Shown here piece after piece: positions 1 through 11,317 of a DNA stretch of 64,000 bases (the first letter of the stretch is position 1; every line of letters starts with the position of its first letter). Source of the stretch: Tubiluchus corallicola. Its lineage: Eukaryota > Priapulida > Priapulimorpha > Priapulimorphida > Tubiluchidae. Under the pieces are notes generated by a model. The model saw only the letters and a program-made list of their open reading frames with translations, had not been told where the DNA came from and ran no database searches. Both the position numbers and the translations under genes were made by a program. The DNA lies in the NCBI GenBank assembly GCA_030141605.1, contig JAQGDQ010000901.1, positions 1-64,000 on the forward strand, in the 5' to 3' direction.

Positions 1-527
1 TTGCGTCTTCTCATCCTTACGCCCGGTGACGATTGCCTCCTATCGCACCCCCCTTTGATACGCCTCTGCTTTCAACTCCTATTATGTCGAGATTAAATTT
101 ATATGAAAAACCACGGTGTGCACAAGCCTTTCAATGCGTGAAATCATAAAACGCTTACAGATAGGTGTAAAAGTTTAATATTAAGGCAACATAAAACGAT
201 TAAAACATTTGTCGTTTTTGAACAGTTTATCACCTTGGGTTTGTTTTCTGTCCTCTGTTTCCACAAACTTGAAAAACTATAAAACAAAAATGCAGTTACC
301 ACCTAGTTATACAACGTTTGCACCAAAATAAAGTAGATGTGGCAATTCTAGCATGCCGAAGAATATTTTTTTAAATAGTCGAAAACGTGACACGATTTAA
401 TCTAACTTGTAAACGAAGCTGATTTAATGCTTTTTCGATAAAACTTACTCAAAATTTTTGGCATATCTTTGGTACACCATTTACCGGTTCTATGGAACCT
501 TTTTTCGTAAAAGTTTAGAATATGGGC
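1..527. other. AT-rich flank without recognised gene
   Basis: I see no convincing exon, RNA gene or repeat boundary here. The only long reading frame begins inside the neighbouring MITE and is not supported by any motif. Confidence 0.5.
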
Positions 528-530
528 TAA

Positions 531-720
531 AGTGACGTTTACGTAGCATCCGGATGCGTATGCGTTTCCACCTGCGGAATATCTGCTGAAATAAATCAAT
601 AGATATAGCTGCAGAAAAAGAATAACGCATGCGCAGGCTGCATTGAAAACAATTAAACCAACTTTATTTATTCCGCACCCCGAAAACGCATACGCATCCA
701 AATGCCACGTAAAAGCCACT
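531..720. mobile_element. PIF/Harbinger-type MITE, 190 bp
   Basis: The two ends are inverted copies of each other: the left begins AGTGACGTTTACGT and the right, read on the other strand, begins AGTGGCTTTTACGTGG. Both continue through GGATGCGTATGCGTTT to TGCGGAATA, so about 50 bp pair at each end around a short centre. The element is flanked on both sides by the trinucleotide taa (528-530 and 721-723), the target duplication expected for PIF/Harbinger elements. It has no coding capacity. The superfamily rests on the 3-bp duplication and is an inference. Confidence 0.75.
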
Positions 721-1044
721 TAATTGCGACGTCACGGTAATGAAAACCGATAAACACTCATCACATGAACAACAAGCACGAGATCAGTACGCGACAAAAC
801 GGACTTCTTTATAAAGTTATTTTGCAAGCCACCAAGCCAAAAACGACAACAATTTATATGCTAGACTACGTCATGTTTTTGTGGCATGAGCAGCAAAGCA
901 GTGGCATGTGATAAATGCAGCAATAAACATGATGATCGTAATAAAACATCCCCAGGAACTTGATTCAGACGATCTGTCACTAATAGATGGCGCTAAGTCG
1001 CAGGTCGACGATAATGGTGTTGAGACAGAGGGTGCTAGCACTGA

Positions 1045-2440
1045 GATAGGAATTACAGCAGCAATACATTTACCACGCTAGCGGAAATAAGAGTTCAGGC
1101 GAAAAAATTAATAGAAAGGGAGAATGGTCCGAGAAAAATTCAAGAGTTAACCAATGTACTGCGTGGTGAAAAATGTTGCTGTTTGGCAAATAAAAAATTG
1201 ACAGAAATGAGCCAAATACTTCGAAAGATAGATAAAACTGTAAATACTATTTTCCAAAATGAGTCCCCGTCGCGGGATAATGGAATAGTGAAATCTAACG
1301 TCCCACGGATCAAGTGCAATTTTCCAATTATAGCAAATGAAGTACGATATGATCCTAAAAGGACAGTCCTGATTGAAAATGTCAAAGATAGAAAAATTGT
1401 TCAGAGCAGCATGACAATTAAGAAAAACTTGAGTCAGTTATTCCGTCGTACTAAATTTGTGACAGCTGACAAAATAGCTTGGGGAAAACTCAAGTACAGC
1501 TGGAAAAGACGAGGAAACTGCCGATGGAATTGTAGAAGCATGAAGAACGAGAAGCTTGCGTGGTGGTACAAACGCCAGGAAACCGGTCACTTAGCACATA
1601 GGAATAATCAGATACGGGCTTTCAAATGAAGAAGTAGAATCTGATATTCAAAGCAGATTGCCCAATGTGGCAGCAGAGCGTTTTAAAAGTAAAAGTAGTG
1701 CCTACTTATCGTTATGTTTCAGGTACAAATGTTTTGGTCCATTACCCCTTCTCATGGTAGTATATGCATTAGAAGCTACAGTATATTAGACTGTAGTTCT
1801 ACGAGATAGACTACTTTTCTACTCTGACATTGAATAGGCGAAACTTGTTATGTACACACGTCTCTGTTACGTTTAAAATTTGATCTGTGATTATGCTGCT
1901 ATTGCTACCTTTTACTGGCATTCTGGCTTTTCTTGGCTCAATATTGGACCTACAATGTATGTATGCATTTTAGCTTTTTAGTGTAACATAGTAATCTGTA
2001 GCACTTATTTCAGTAACTTTGTAGCGGTAATAATTGTAGCTAGCCAGTAGAATTATGCAATAATTTTGTAGACTAGAGCAAATTTGTATTTTTGCAGAAT
2101 AAACAACATAGCTATGGGAACGCAACATTGGTTTGAGCGTGTACATTACACGTTAGTCAAGGTCAAATTTGATTCCGAAGAAGACCTGGACATGGAGATA
2201 GAACATGGTATACCAATTGGTCAAATTTATTGTTCAGTGGAAAAATTTATAAACAAAGCTAGGTCATTAAGATGCTTCAAATGTCAGCAATACAACCATG
2301 TTGCAAAATAGTGTGTGAATCACACAGTGTGTGGAACATGTGGTTCGCAACACAAAACAAATGGGTGTAAATCTGAAAATGTTTTCTGCGCCAATAGTAA
2401 AGCAGAGCATCAAGTATGAGACAAAAGTTGCGCGAGATAC
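1045..2440 (+). pseudogene. LINE ORF1 remnant with CCHC knuckles
   Basis: The first part (to about 1735) is a lysine-rich, coiled-coil-like stretch. A second part from about 2084 carries a knuckle CFKCQQYNHVAK, then a stop where the next Cys block begins, and a second Cys-rich block (CGTCGSQH). The roughly 350 bp between these parts match neither side and look like an insertion. Such knuckled ORF1 proteins bind the element's RNA. The frame is broken in at least three places. Confidence 0.6.
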
Positions 2441-2472
2441 GTAGAAGAGCTGAATCGTGTTAACCGTTCATA

Positions 2473-5400
2473 ATGACAAGCAGTGATAAACATTTGACGG
2501 TTTGCCAAAGTAACATAAACTATTTTTCCGCACGTTCCGAGCTTGCTCTTGACAATTACGTTAATCAAGCCAGATATGATGTTATAGCCGTAAAAGAAAC
2601 TAAAGCAGTAGATGACAATGACTTAGAATTAACTAATTGCACACCATTTTCTAAAATCTCTAGACCATCCAGTGGCGGCTGTGCTTTGGTTATTCATTAT
2701 CAACACACGTGTTGCAGAATCAGGAATTTAGAAAACAACTTAACTGACTCTCTGTTGGTTTTAGTCCAGGTTAAAGGAGCAAAAATCTTGGCAGCGTCTG
2801 TTTACATTGCCCCTGAGTCACCTAATCAACTGAGACAATCTCTCGCGTCATTAGAAACAGTTCATGATTACTCATAGAAACACGGTTACTACGGGTATAT
2901 GGCTGTGGGCAATTATAACGTCAGAGATTTCTTGTGGGACAGCAAGACTAACAACCAGAGTAGCATCCTGACAAACTTCATTATGAACTGCAATAGACAG
3001 ATGTGTGTCCTTGCGCCAAGATTAGAGAGATTAAGTTCTTATAACTGTAAAAGTACCATGGACTTGATTATCTCATCTTCATTAGCGCACAATCGGATAA
3101 TAAAAAACGAGGTGGATAAAACCATTAGTGGGTCGCCAAACATGGGCACACCTCCGGGTCAGTACTGATTTTGCCATTAAATTTCGTGAAACAGTATGAT
3201 GCTGAAATTTAGAGGCTAAAATAAGCAAGCTTTCCCACAAATTAATGAAATTGTGAATAACCGTGACCAAATTGAATTGTGGCGTGTTTTTGAAACACTG
3301 TTCACCGAAACAAACGCAGGAACTTTGTCAACTAAAAGAATTTTTTTTTAACACTTGAGCAACTTATCTAATGAGCTACGACAGCTGAGGAAGAATTACC
3401 TGAGATGCTCAAATTACACAAATAAATGGGCATTCGAACAAGCAAAGAGTGTGTTTGAAGAGAAGCTGCAGAAAACTGCTGATAAATGGTTTTATGAAAA
3501 ATGTGATGCCCTTAACCGAAAGATTGCATGTTATCTGCATGTTAGAGCTAAATGGGACAATTTATACTGAAAAACAGGATATTTCTGATATTTTGTATAA
3601 ACGTTTTTTAAGTGGACACCATGCCCGAAAATGCAGATTTTGATGAAAGATGAAAACAATCAGCCATGGATAATTTATTGGATGTTTTTAATAATGCTAG
3701 TAGCGTTGTAAATGATAAATTTTTGAATTGTGATTTTACAATGTCTGAAATTGTAACTATTGTAAAGGAAACCAGGACAAGCAGTAAAAGTATTAATGCT
3801 AATGGCTTTCATCCATTAATGCTTAAGCATCTAGGGTTCTGGGCAAGGTGTGTGATTTTACATCTGAGAATTTAAGCTTGAATAGAGGGGATGGCCATGG
3901 ATCCAGTCTAAAATGATCTTTATACATAAAGAAGGAAAAGATAATTACACAGAGCCTTCAAGTTTTCGTCCTTTGTCAATTTCTTCGTACTTTGATAAAT
4001 TCACTGAACAATTAATAGCTAATAGATTAAGACACCTCTTTTTGGAATATGATTTGATAGATGAAGAGCAGGAAGGATTTGTGAAAAACTATAACACCAT
4101 AAACCATACCCAATAGGTATTTAGTGCGTTTAATTTCATGCATTCAAGATGATCTATTACATAAAATTTGCCCGGTTTAGATAAAATTTGCCCAATTTAG
4201 CAATTTGCTTTGACTTTCAAAGAGCGTTTGACAGTGTCTTATGTACAAATTAAGTGACGCAAATGTAAATGGCAAAATTCGACATTTAATAAGTAATTTT
4301 TTGTATAATAGGAGAGTAATTATTAGACTTGGTGACTTCACATCACAGTCATATAATTGCAAAGTAGGATTGTCACAAGGCTCTGTAATTTCCCCTTTAT
4401 TGTTTATTTTTATATTGCAAATATGTTTCGTGAAATTACTACAGTTGACAATGTTGACTGTTTTAAGTACGCTGATGATGGTACTATTTATATAACTGGT
4501 GATAATGACACAGAAACAATTAGGCTAGCTCAAACCTGTTGTAATCTGTTCTATAACAGGTGTCATCGTTGGCGTTTAATTTTAAACTGTGCACCTGGTA
4601 AAACAGAAGTTATTCCTTTTTTCTATATATAATTTGACAGATAAATTAAATATTGGAAATGTTGACATAAATTACGTTAAAAACAGTAAAATTTTGGGAG
4701 TTGCCATAGAAAACTCATTAACATTCAGTAAACACATTAATAATGTTAAAAAGAAGGCTTGGAACAGGTGTACGACAATTCGACGTAAATGTTATTTGTA
4801 TAAAGGTTTTAGTTTGATAACAGTAATTGTATTGTTTAAGGCACTGGCATTACCTATTATTTTACATGATGCGACTGCTTGGATGGCTCGTAAACATGAG
4901 TTCCTTGGCAACCTAATTTATGACGTCATGAAAACTGCGACAGGTTGTCGCTTCCACCCATCCCGTGACAAATTGAAGTTAATATGTGAATTACCGCCAT
5001 TAGAGATTATATGGAAATGCAACGAAATTTATGGTAAAAACTTTGTCAATGCCGAACAGTGATCTACTAAAATTAAATTTGTTTCGACCAAATAACAGTC
5101 CAATAACTCTAAGCAGGCACTTTTCACGTTTGGCTTTATTGGCGACTAATGAATTTTTAAGAATAACTAAAGACTTTACTGCCCAAAATTTAGATTTACG
5201 AGAAATCTCCCAAGCAGTCATTAAATATAATAAAAGTGATGTTGATAATTATATATTAGCAATATGGAAATCTAAGTGTCTTAACAGATATCTTTGTGGG
5301 GCGTCTCCAGTTTATCCATATTTTTAAGTATAGCTCCCTTGAATGTTCCAGTACAGACAAGGTAATAGAAAACTTGAGGTTTTAGCCTGCCCGTTTCTAA

Positions 5401-5534
5401 CAGGTCAAGGCAATTTTAATGATTTTCTGTTCTATATTGATTATGCAGACAATAATATGTGCCAGTGTTTAGAGGGGAAGAAAATCCCACATCATCTGTT
5501 GCTTAATTGTAAATTCGCAAGTCACATTAAATGA
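2473..5534 (+). pseudogene. LINE ORF2 remnant: endonuclease and reverse transcriptase
   Basis: Starts at an ATG at 2473. The first 700 bp read as an AP-type endonuclease: a typical start (TVCQSNINYFSAR) and later an NYNVRDFLWDS segment, where the usual GDFN aspartate appears as Asn. The RT part includes FRPLSISSYFDK, a LSQGSVISPLLF turn and the catalytic YADDGTIYI box near 4470. A C-terminal region with Cys residues ends near 5534. There are at least eight frame breaks, so it is a fossil. The fragments should be read as separate blocks. Confidence 0.75.
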
Positions 5535-5804
5535 GAAGATTTTGTACGCGTTTTACAGCACCAAGATGTCAATTATATGTCAACTTGTCGTGATAATCTG
5601 ATTTTAATCAACTTTGCTATTTTGTCACTAACCTAACGGGATTAATTCATTTTAGAAAATTGTAATCATTGCCAGTTAGGAAGGCAATGGCAATACAATG
5701 CTTGCATAGCTATTCTAAGTTGTTAAAATATGAAATGTAAATACTGTTATCTGTTATAGCCCGGCAAATAGAGGGCGCATGTATATATGTACATGTTTAT
5801 ATGC

Positions 5805-7462
5805 TCAAAATAAAGAGTTATAATCAAAAGTTATAAGAAAAATAATTATACTGTAAATAATTGGAGTTGATGAATTTGGAGTAACTCCATATTCATTGGT
5901 TCCAGTTCTTTTCAGTGTCTTTTCTTTTACCTTCATATGTTTGCCGTCTGCAGGGCGGAATTGCATCTGCATTATAGAAACAACATAGAACGGTGCTCCA
6001 ACACATACAGATATCCCCAAAAGCAGAGATGTGATCACATCCGCAGAAGCCTAAGATAAAACCAACTGATCAAATCTTAGATCAGATCAGTCATTTCTGA
6101 ACCAATATACAGCAAACTTTGTTTAATTCGGTTCTTGTCCACTAGCCATTCGAATTACCTGGAGTTAATTGCAGTACAATAATAATATAGTATTCTGTTA
6201 AATATAAATACAAGTCTGCAGACTTTTTATGCAAGAATTTTTTTCTGGTCAAGCTTACCCGGATGCGTGATGGAATACAAAAGCCATTGGTAGAGAAATG
6301 AATAGCGAAGGCCAGCAGAACTGGTAAGACCGTGATACAGAAAGCCGAAAATACTTGCTGGTACTGAAGTTGTTCTCGCGCCACAACAGAAGCCTGTAGA
6401 AATTACAATTACACATCAGTTTAATTTTCGTTAATGAAATCTAGCATAAGAACGCCTATTATATACTCAGCCACGAGAGAGAGAGAACAATAACTGGATA
6501 CCAAAGCAGCTTTTTTCTGTAGACTTTCTATTTTTGTACGCAACTCGCTGAGTTGTTGCTGAAGAGTCGACTCTACTTGTTGCGCACATCCGAGTTGTTC
6601 CACTACAACGTATTCACTTTTTGAGCATTCGCATTCTTCACCTATGTAAATTATGCATTTTTGAATTTATATGGGCGATTATCGTTACTTCATAGCGTCT
6701 GGCTTGAGGAAAAATTGCTGAAAAACAGCCCAAAAAGGTAATTGAAAAATAGGTGAAATGGAGTTTATTTGGCGCTTCCTCTTTACAGAAAGTTCTATTC
6801 ATCTTCTAAATAGAAGTGTGTGGTACAACTATTTCCTATTTTTCAATTTGTACCGTTTTTCATGTTAGTTTTTTGTCGTGCCATTATAACATGTGCCACT
6901 TTTACTTACTGCTGATATTTACATCAATGGTGTGTGGATTAACTACAACCACGTTATATGTTTTGGCTGCCATAGTGACGGCCATGCGTACCCTAAGTGA
7001 CGGTTAGCGTGCTACCCTAAGGCACTATAAGGACCGACAATATAAATTAAGTCATACAATATTTCCAAGTGTTTGCCCCCCCCCCCCCACTAATTCTGAT
7101 TTCCAATTAATTGGCACTAACACGTTGCATGATTTTTATATACTTAAATTCACTTTTTAGTAAATTATAATTTACTTACTAGTAATTATCTCAGGGCTTC
7201 ATTATCCAATCTTAATATTTGGTTGACCAACAACTAACATGATGAGCTGCTGGGATTGGAAAAAGCATGATTTTGTCACATTGGGTTCTTGGAAATAAGT
7301 AAGATTATAAGCAGTCACTGTTCAGCTTCACGAGCTGCGTGTGGGGAATTGTGAACTTTAGCCGTAAACCGTAAACTAATATAGCAAATTAAAACATAAT
7401 CAAACTTGTACCGTACCTGTGTCTATCAGACAAACTTTGTTACTCTTTCCTGTGTTCGCCAT
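5805..7462 (-). CDS. small coiled-coil membrane protein, four exons, unrecognised
   Basis: Assembled from four minus-strand exons: 7417-7462 (ATG at 7462), 6502-6641, 6259-6393 and 5805-6050. Phases agree (1, 0, 0) and the borders are GT-AG. The product would be about 188 residues. It has a short Cys-containing N-terminus (GEECECSK), a heptad-like helix (residues about 35-65, STLQQQLSELRTKIESLQKK), then two hydrophobic segments (VFSAFCITVLPVLLAFAI and a second starting VITSLLLGISVCVG), with a basic tail (KVKEKTLKR). This suggests a membrane protein with a cytosolic coiled coil. I do not recognise the family. The last exon might be spliced again, because its final 30 residues look less protein-like. 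The exon 2 donor (GTATCC) is weak. The start lies 175 bp from the start of the opposite gene. Confidence 0.55.
7076..7088. repeat. run of 13 C
   Basis: A homopolymer of 13 cytosines in the first intron of the minus-strand membrane protein gene. Its length may be unreliable in sequencing. Confidence 0.9.
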
Positions 7463-7637
7463 GCAGGCGGCCTGTAGCAGTTACTTAGGTGACAATTTTT
7501 TTATGTTTTGACGTTTCTGCATAATTGATATGAACAAATAAAAAACGACTATTTTTCTTAGCGGCTATGTTGACCAAATTTTACTCTCTGGTTGTGCCTT
7601 CCGCCCCACCAGTTCACGGCGTCTCAGACCTGTTGGC
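7463..7637. promoter_or_regulatory. putative bidirectional promoter
   Basis: The 175 bp between the ATG codons of two divergent genes. No clear TATA box in a standard place. That both genes are driven from here is inferred from the spacing only. Confidence 0.4.
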
Positions 7638-8435
7638 ATGGATACCTTAGAATTTTCAGATGACTCCTCTGAGTCCTCGCATAAATTGAAAAATACAAAC
7701 AATGAGGAAAAATCTAGTAAAAAGCTTAACAATGTAGTTCTGGGAACAATCTGTGTTATGAATGATTTAAGTTCCACGTTGTCGCCGGGTGAAATAGATC
7801 TGATATTATACGTGATACATTATACGCAAAATTAATTTTGAAACCATGTTCCCTGGATCAGTGGGCGCACTTAAGAAAGTGTTTCACCTGGATAGGGAGG
7901 AATTTGCTTTTGATGTAGATCCATTTATTTGTTATGGGAATTTACTTTCCGATAAGTTTCAGAGCTGGAAAGACAGAGAAGAAGCCTTAGCGCACGTCGG
8001 GCATTTTGCGTACACAAGTACTTAATAAGTATCTTTCTTGACTAGATTTCAATTTTATGCGCGTAATTTATCACATATACTCTGTCGTGGTGACCTTTGT
8101 GACAACAGCAAATTAAAAAAACAAGAATTTTTCCTATTGCCATAAAGCTCAATTTATTTTTTTGTGAAGGCGCAATAAACATTTTGTGTTTTTCATATCA
8201 ACTCAATAACTATTACTCTATTTTAACTATTTTATTCCACAAACCAGTACCTAGAGCTATACGTAGATTAATTCACCATTTTTACTCATTTAAAGGTACA
8301 AATGGACAGGAATATGCCAGTCGATTTCTTCCCTACTTGATAGGAGAATATGAATCATTTCCAACCAGCTTCAAATTGCAGATTGTCAAGAGTCTTTCTG
8401 AAATCATTTGTCCTGTTAAAAGCGGGGTTCACCAG
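7638..8435 (+). CDS. unrecognised gene, first three exons
   Basis: Three plus-strand exons fit together: 7638-7788 (ATG at 7638), 7862-8017 and 8248-8435, with phases 1, 1 and 0. The first intron is only 73 bp. The protein starts with an acidic, Ser-rich and then Lys-rich segment (FSDDSSESS), followed by helical-looking sequence (FLPYLIGEYESFPTS; LQIVKSLSEIICPV). The gene surely continues past the donor CACCAG|GTAATG. Candidate later exons are near 8907-8963 (reads DDCAFSHEHHTLAIELRN), near 9285-9390 and 9427-9510 (reads NFRSIGGLDTL, like an ARM/HEAT-type helix pair), but their borders are unclear. The end may be the exon at 11117-11317. I do not recognise the family; an alpha-helical repeat protein is a guess. 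Confidence 0.5.
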
Positions 8436-8455
8436 GTAATGTGCTTCGGTGCGCG

Positions 8456-8827
8456 GTAAAAATGGCACAGGAAAAAATGGCTCAAATGGAAAAACAAGAA
8501 AAATGGCGCATGTATTGGTTTGATGCAGATAATTTCAATGAGAAAATAATTATATGTTGTAGCAAAGAATAGGCTGGATGCTGACGTGTGTAGCTGTCAG
8601 TTATTTACTTTTAGCTATTTTTATCAGGTTTTATTGTTTTTTAATGGCAGGAAAGCTTTTACTAAATTTGAAGTGTTTTGCATTATATTTTACACGTGAT
8701 GATGAGATATTTCTATTGTTTGTAATGAAACCCGTGTGCCTTGAATGTACCATAAGCGTGCCATTTCTCGACTACTTTTCCATTTATGCCATTTTACCTT
8801 CCAGGTTTTTCCTGTGCCGTTTTTACT
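8456..8827. mobile_element. MITE-like inverted repeat
   Basis: The left side (GTAAAAATGGCACAGGAAAA, then ATGGCTCAAATGGAAAAA) is mirrored on the right, which on the other strand reads TAAAAACGGCACAGGAAAAA and then similar ATGG blocks. The arms are about 60-70 bp, imperfect. No target duplication is visible, so the superfamily is unknown. It lies in an intron of the unrecognised plus-strand gene. Confidence 0.45.
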
Positions 8828-9550
8828 TATATTTAATTTGCTTCATTTCAGTGTTGTTATTATAGGGAAGGTATTATTAATTTAATTAATGAATGTTTTA
8901 ACCCAGGACGACTGTGCGTTTTCACATGAGCACCATACGCTCGCAATAGAACTTAGGAATTTTGTCTCTAAAAACCATTAGCTAGTTACATTGTAACTGC
9001 ATTTTGGTCGCTATATTCAATGTATACAAATTAATCACTGTTTGAAATAAATTGCATAAGATACAGCTGAGTGGTCACGGTATATGTTTAACAACTGAAG
9101 TTAACCAACACTAAGGAGAGTTTAAGAGTAGAGAGAATATTTGTTCTGGCAAATTTCATTTACAAAAGAGATTTTACAAATGAGCAAAAACGATATGATC
9201 AATGAGATTAGGTACCGGTCAACGGTGATATTGGAGAACAAAAAGGCTCAGGGCAAAGATATGTAGTCATATCCGCTTTTGAAAAGATAATAGTGGGGAC
9301 ACTATGTTTCACTCTCTGGTAAAATCCGTCATAGAAAGTTTTGGCGAAAATGCTTGGAAAATGTTTATTGTGAAATGACCAATTTTCGGACGATTGAATG
9401 CAATGTATTTTCTGATTTTTTGTATAGGATAATTTTCGCTCCATTGGCGGTTTGGACACTCTGGCGCAGAATATAAATCCCGCAGCTTCACCATCGCTAA
9501 AGTTATGTAAATGGTCATGTTACACGCTGACTGTTGCAGTTGCTGGGAAT

Positions 9551-9935
9551 GGTCAGTCACTTCGGGTATGTGGAATGCTAGCAATTATTAATGCAACGAT
9601 GCTGAAAAATGCCCTATAAATTCAGTTTTTTCTCTCGATCTTATCTATGGAATTTTTTTCTACCAGGAAATTGCTTCACTGAAACTTAGAAAGTCGGTCC
9701 ACGAAGAAATAAATATTTTTCAGATCACTAGCAAATATGTATGGTCAGCCACTTCGTGCATGTGAAATTCTAGTTATTATTAATACAGTGATAGTAAAAA
9801 TGGCTTATAGATTCAGCTTTTTCCCTCGGTCTTCTTATCTATGATATTCTCTACAAGAAATTGCTTCACTGAAAGGCAGAAAGTCGATCCACTAAGAAAT
9901 AAATGTTTTTTCAGATCACTAGCAAACATTTATGG
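9551..9935. repeat. two tandem copies of a 192-bp unit
   Basis: The unit beginning GGTCAGTCACTTCGGGTATG at 9551 recurs from 9743 (GGTCAGCCACTTCGTGCATG). Both copies keep the blocks GAAATTGCTTCACTGAAA and TTTTTCAGATCACTAGCAAA. Identity is roughly 80-85 percent, so the duplication is old. No coding content. Confidence 0.7.
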
Positions 9936-11116
9936 AATTCGAATTTAAAGCTTTATTTCAGAATTTCTTCCATGTAAAACAGTAGTTAAAAATAGTATAA
10001 TGAATTCTGTTTCTCTGGGCTAGCATTCATATCTTCTCTGCTTTTCTGTAACCCTTCAGTGACCACTGGCCTTCTTTGGGTGATATGTATAAAAAAAATC
10101 ACACAGTTGTGCAAGAAATTTGCTGTCTATCATAAACTTAACCAGACAGACTGTCCAGACAGAATAATACTCATCATCAAATTTATCCAATACAATGTAA
10201 TGTCACAAATTAGCCACTAAACTGACCAGTGCAAGCATCTTTTGTTACACCTATCACCTATCTGCGACAGTCATTGGCTACCATCATTTGTTACAGCGGA
10301 CCGTTTTCTTTTTATTTTTGACCTTTCGTATTGTACACATGTTATATGTCTAGAAAGAGATTTTTGTGTTTGCGCTACGCTGGTCTAGACCATAGTAGAG
10401 AGAAATGTTCGCCTAACCATGACTAGCAACATACTAGCAATGAAATATCATAATCATATTTATCGTCACGATAATACGCACGTATACCAAGTATTTAGAA
10501 AAAGGTAAAAAAAATAAGAAAATGTTTGGGTGGAATCACATGTTATCACCGCATAAATTTCAGCATCGGACAACCTTTTGTTGTTAGTCTGTTCTTAGAC
10601 ACATATGTTCTTCTTGGCGAACATTGCAAACCCACAAGCCGTAAAGCTGAAAGACAGAAAATGCGAAAAAGTTTAAATAAAATATGAATTTTGAACCAGG
10701 GACTTCTGCTTACATGTCATTTGTGATGTCATCAACAGTTGGGCTCGCCCGTCGTTAATTAAGTTTTTGATCTATTATTTAATTATCAGAAAAGCTTTTG
10801 CAGTATTAGTAGTTAAAATGTATACTTTTTATTGGACTTGAAAATGGGGCATCTACATTTAATTAACAGCTTAATTAACTGCGGGTTTGTAGCATTACAA
10901 ATATTAATCTTAACAGTAAGGTTATGATAATAATATGCTGCTGGTAACAATTTTACATAGATTTAGGTATTTTACAATAAATTCCTACTAGTGCTACTTT
11001 GAACGACAAACATTTGTGAACAAATAATCACGTCTGTCACCTAATTTTCAAAGCATAAAATGAGTACAAAGTTATTGTCCCATTGTTTTGTGCTAAAATA
11101 TAATTCTACAATTCAG

Positions 11117-11317
11117 CATCTGAAAGCTATACCAGACCTAAGGGATGACCTGGAAGCTGCCGCCAACGATCCGCATGTCTGGGATGGAGACAAGAACTAC
11201 GCAGATATCCTGCTGAAATTGCTGGGATGGAGATCAGCGAGGGACGAAGTACAAGAGCAGCTTGAGCATGATTTTCTCAGGGCATGCAGGAACAGTAGCA
11301 GTAGTGAATTCAACTAA
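11117..11317 (+). CDS. probable last exon of an unrecognised gene
   Basis: An acceptor (TACAATTCAG) is followed by 66 codons and a TAA at 11315. The reading is charged and protein-like: LRDDLEAAANDPHVWDGD, then LLKLLGWRSARDEVQEQLEH. GC content is visibly higher than in the flanks. It may close the gene that starts at 7638, since no other plus-strand gene lies between, but the joining exons were not all found. Function unknown. Confidence 0.5.
   Translation, partial: HLKAIPDLRDDLEAAANDPHVWDGDKNYADILLKLLGWRSARDEVQEQLEHDFLRACRNSSSSEFN

Larger units (their letters stand above)
1045..5640 (+). mobile_element. decayed LINE (I/Jockey-like non-LTR retrotransposon)
   Basis: A full-length-looking but inactive non-LTR element. 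An ORF1-like region with retroviral-type zinc knuckles is followed by an ORF2-like region with an AP-endonuclease and a reverse transcriptase. Frames are interrupted by many stops and shifts, so no protein can be made from it now. Both ends are fuzzy: the 5' end is set by the first readable ORF1 codons and the 3' end by the last readable ORF2 codons plus a short tail. No target duplication was found. Placement in the I/Jockey group is from general look and domain order; the clade is unproven. Confidence 0.8.

Noticed and set aside
402-719. 105-codon minus-strand frame
   Set aside because: More than half lies inside the Harbinger-type MITE; it does not look like a transposase.
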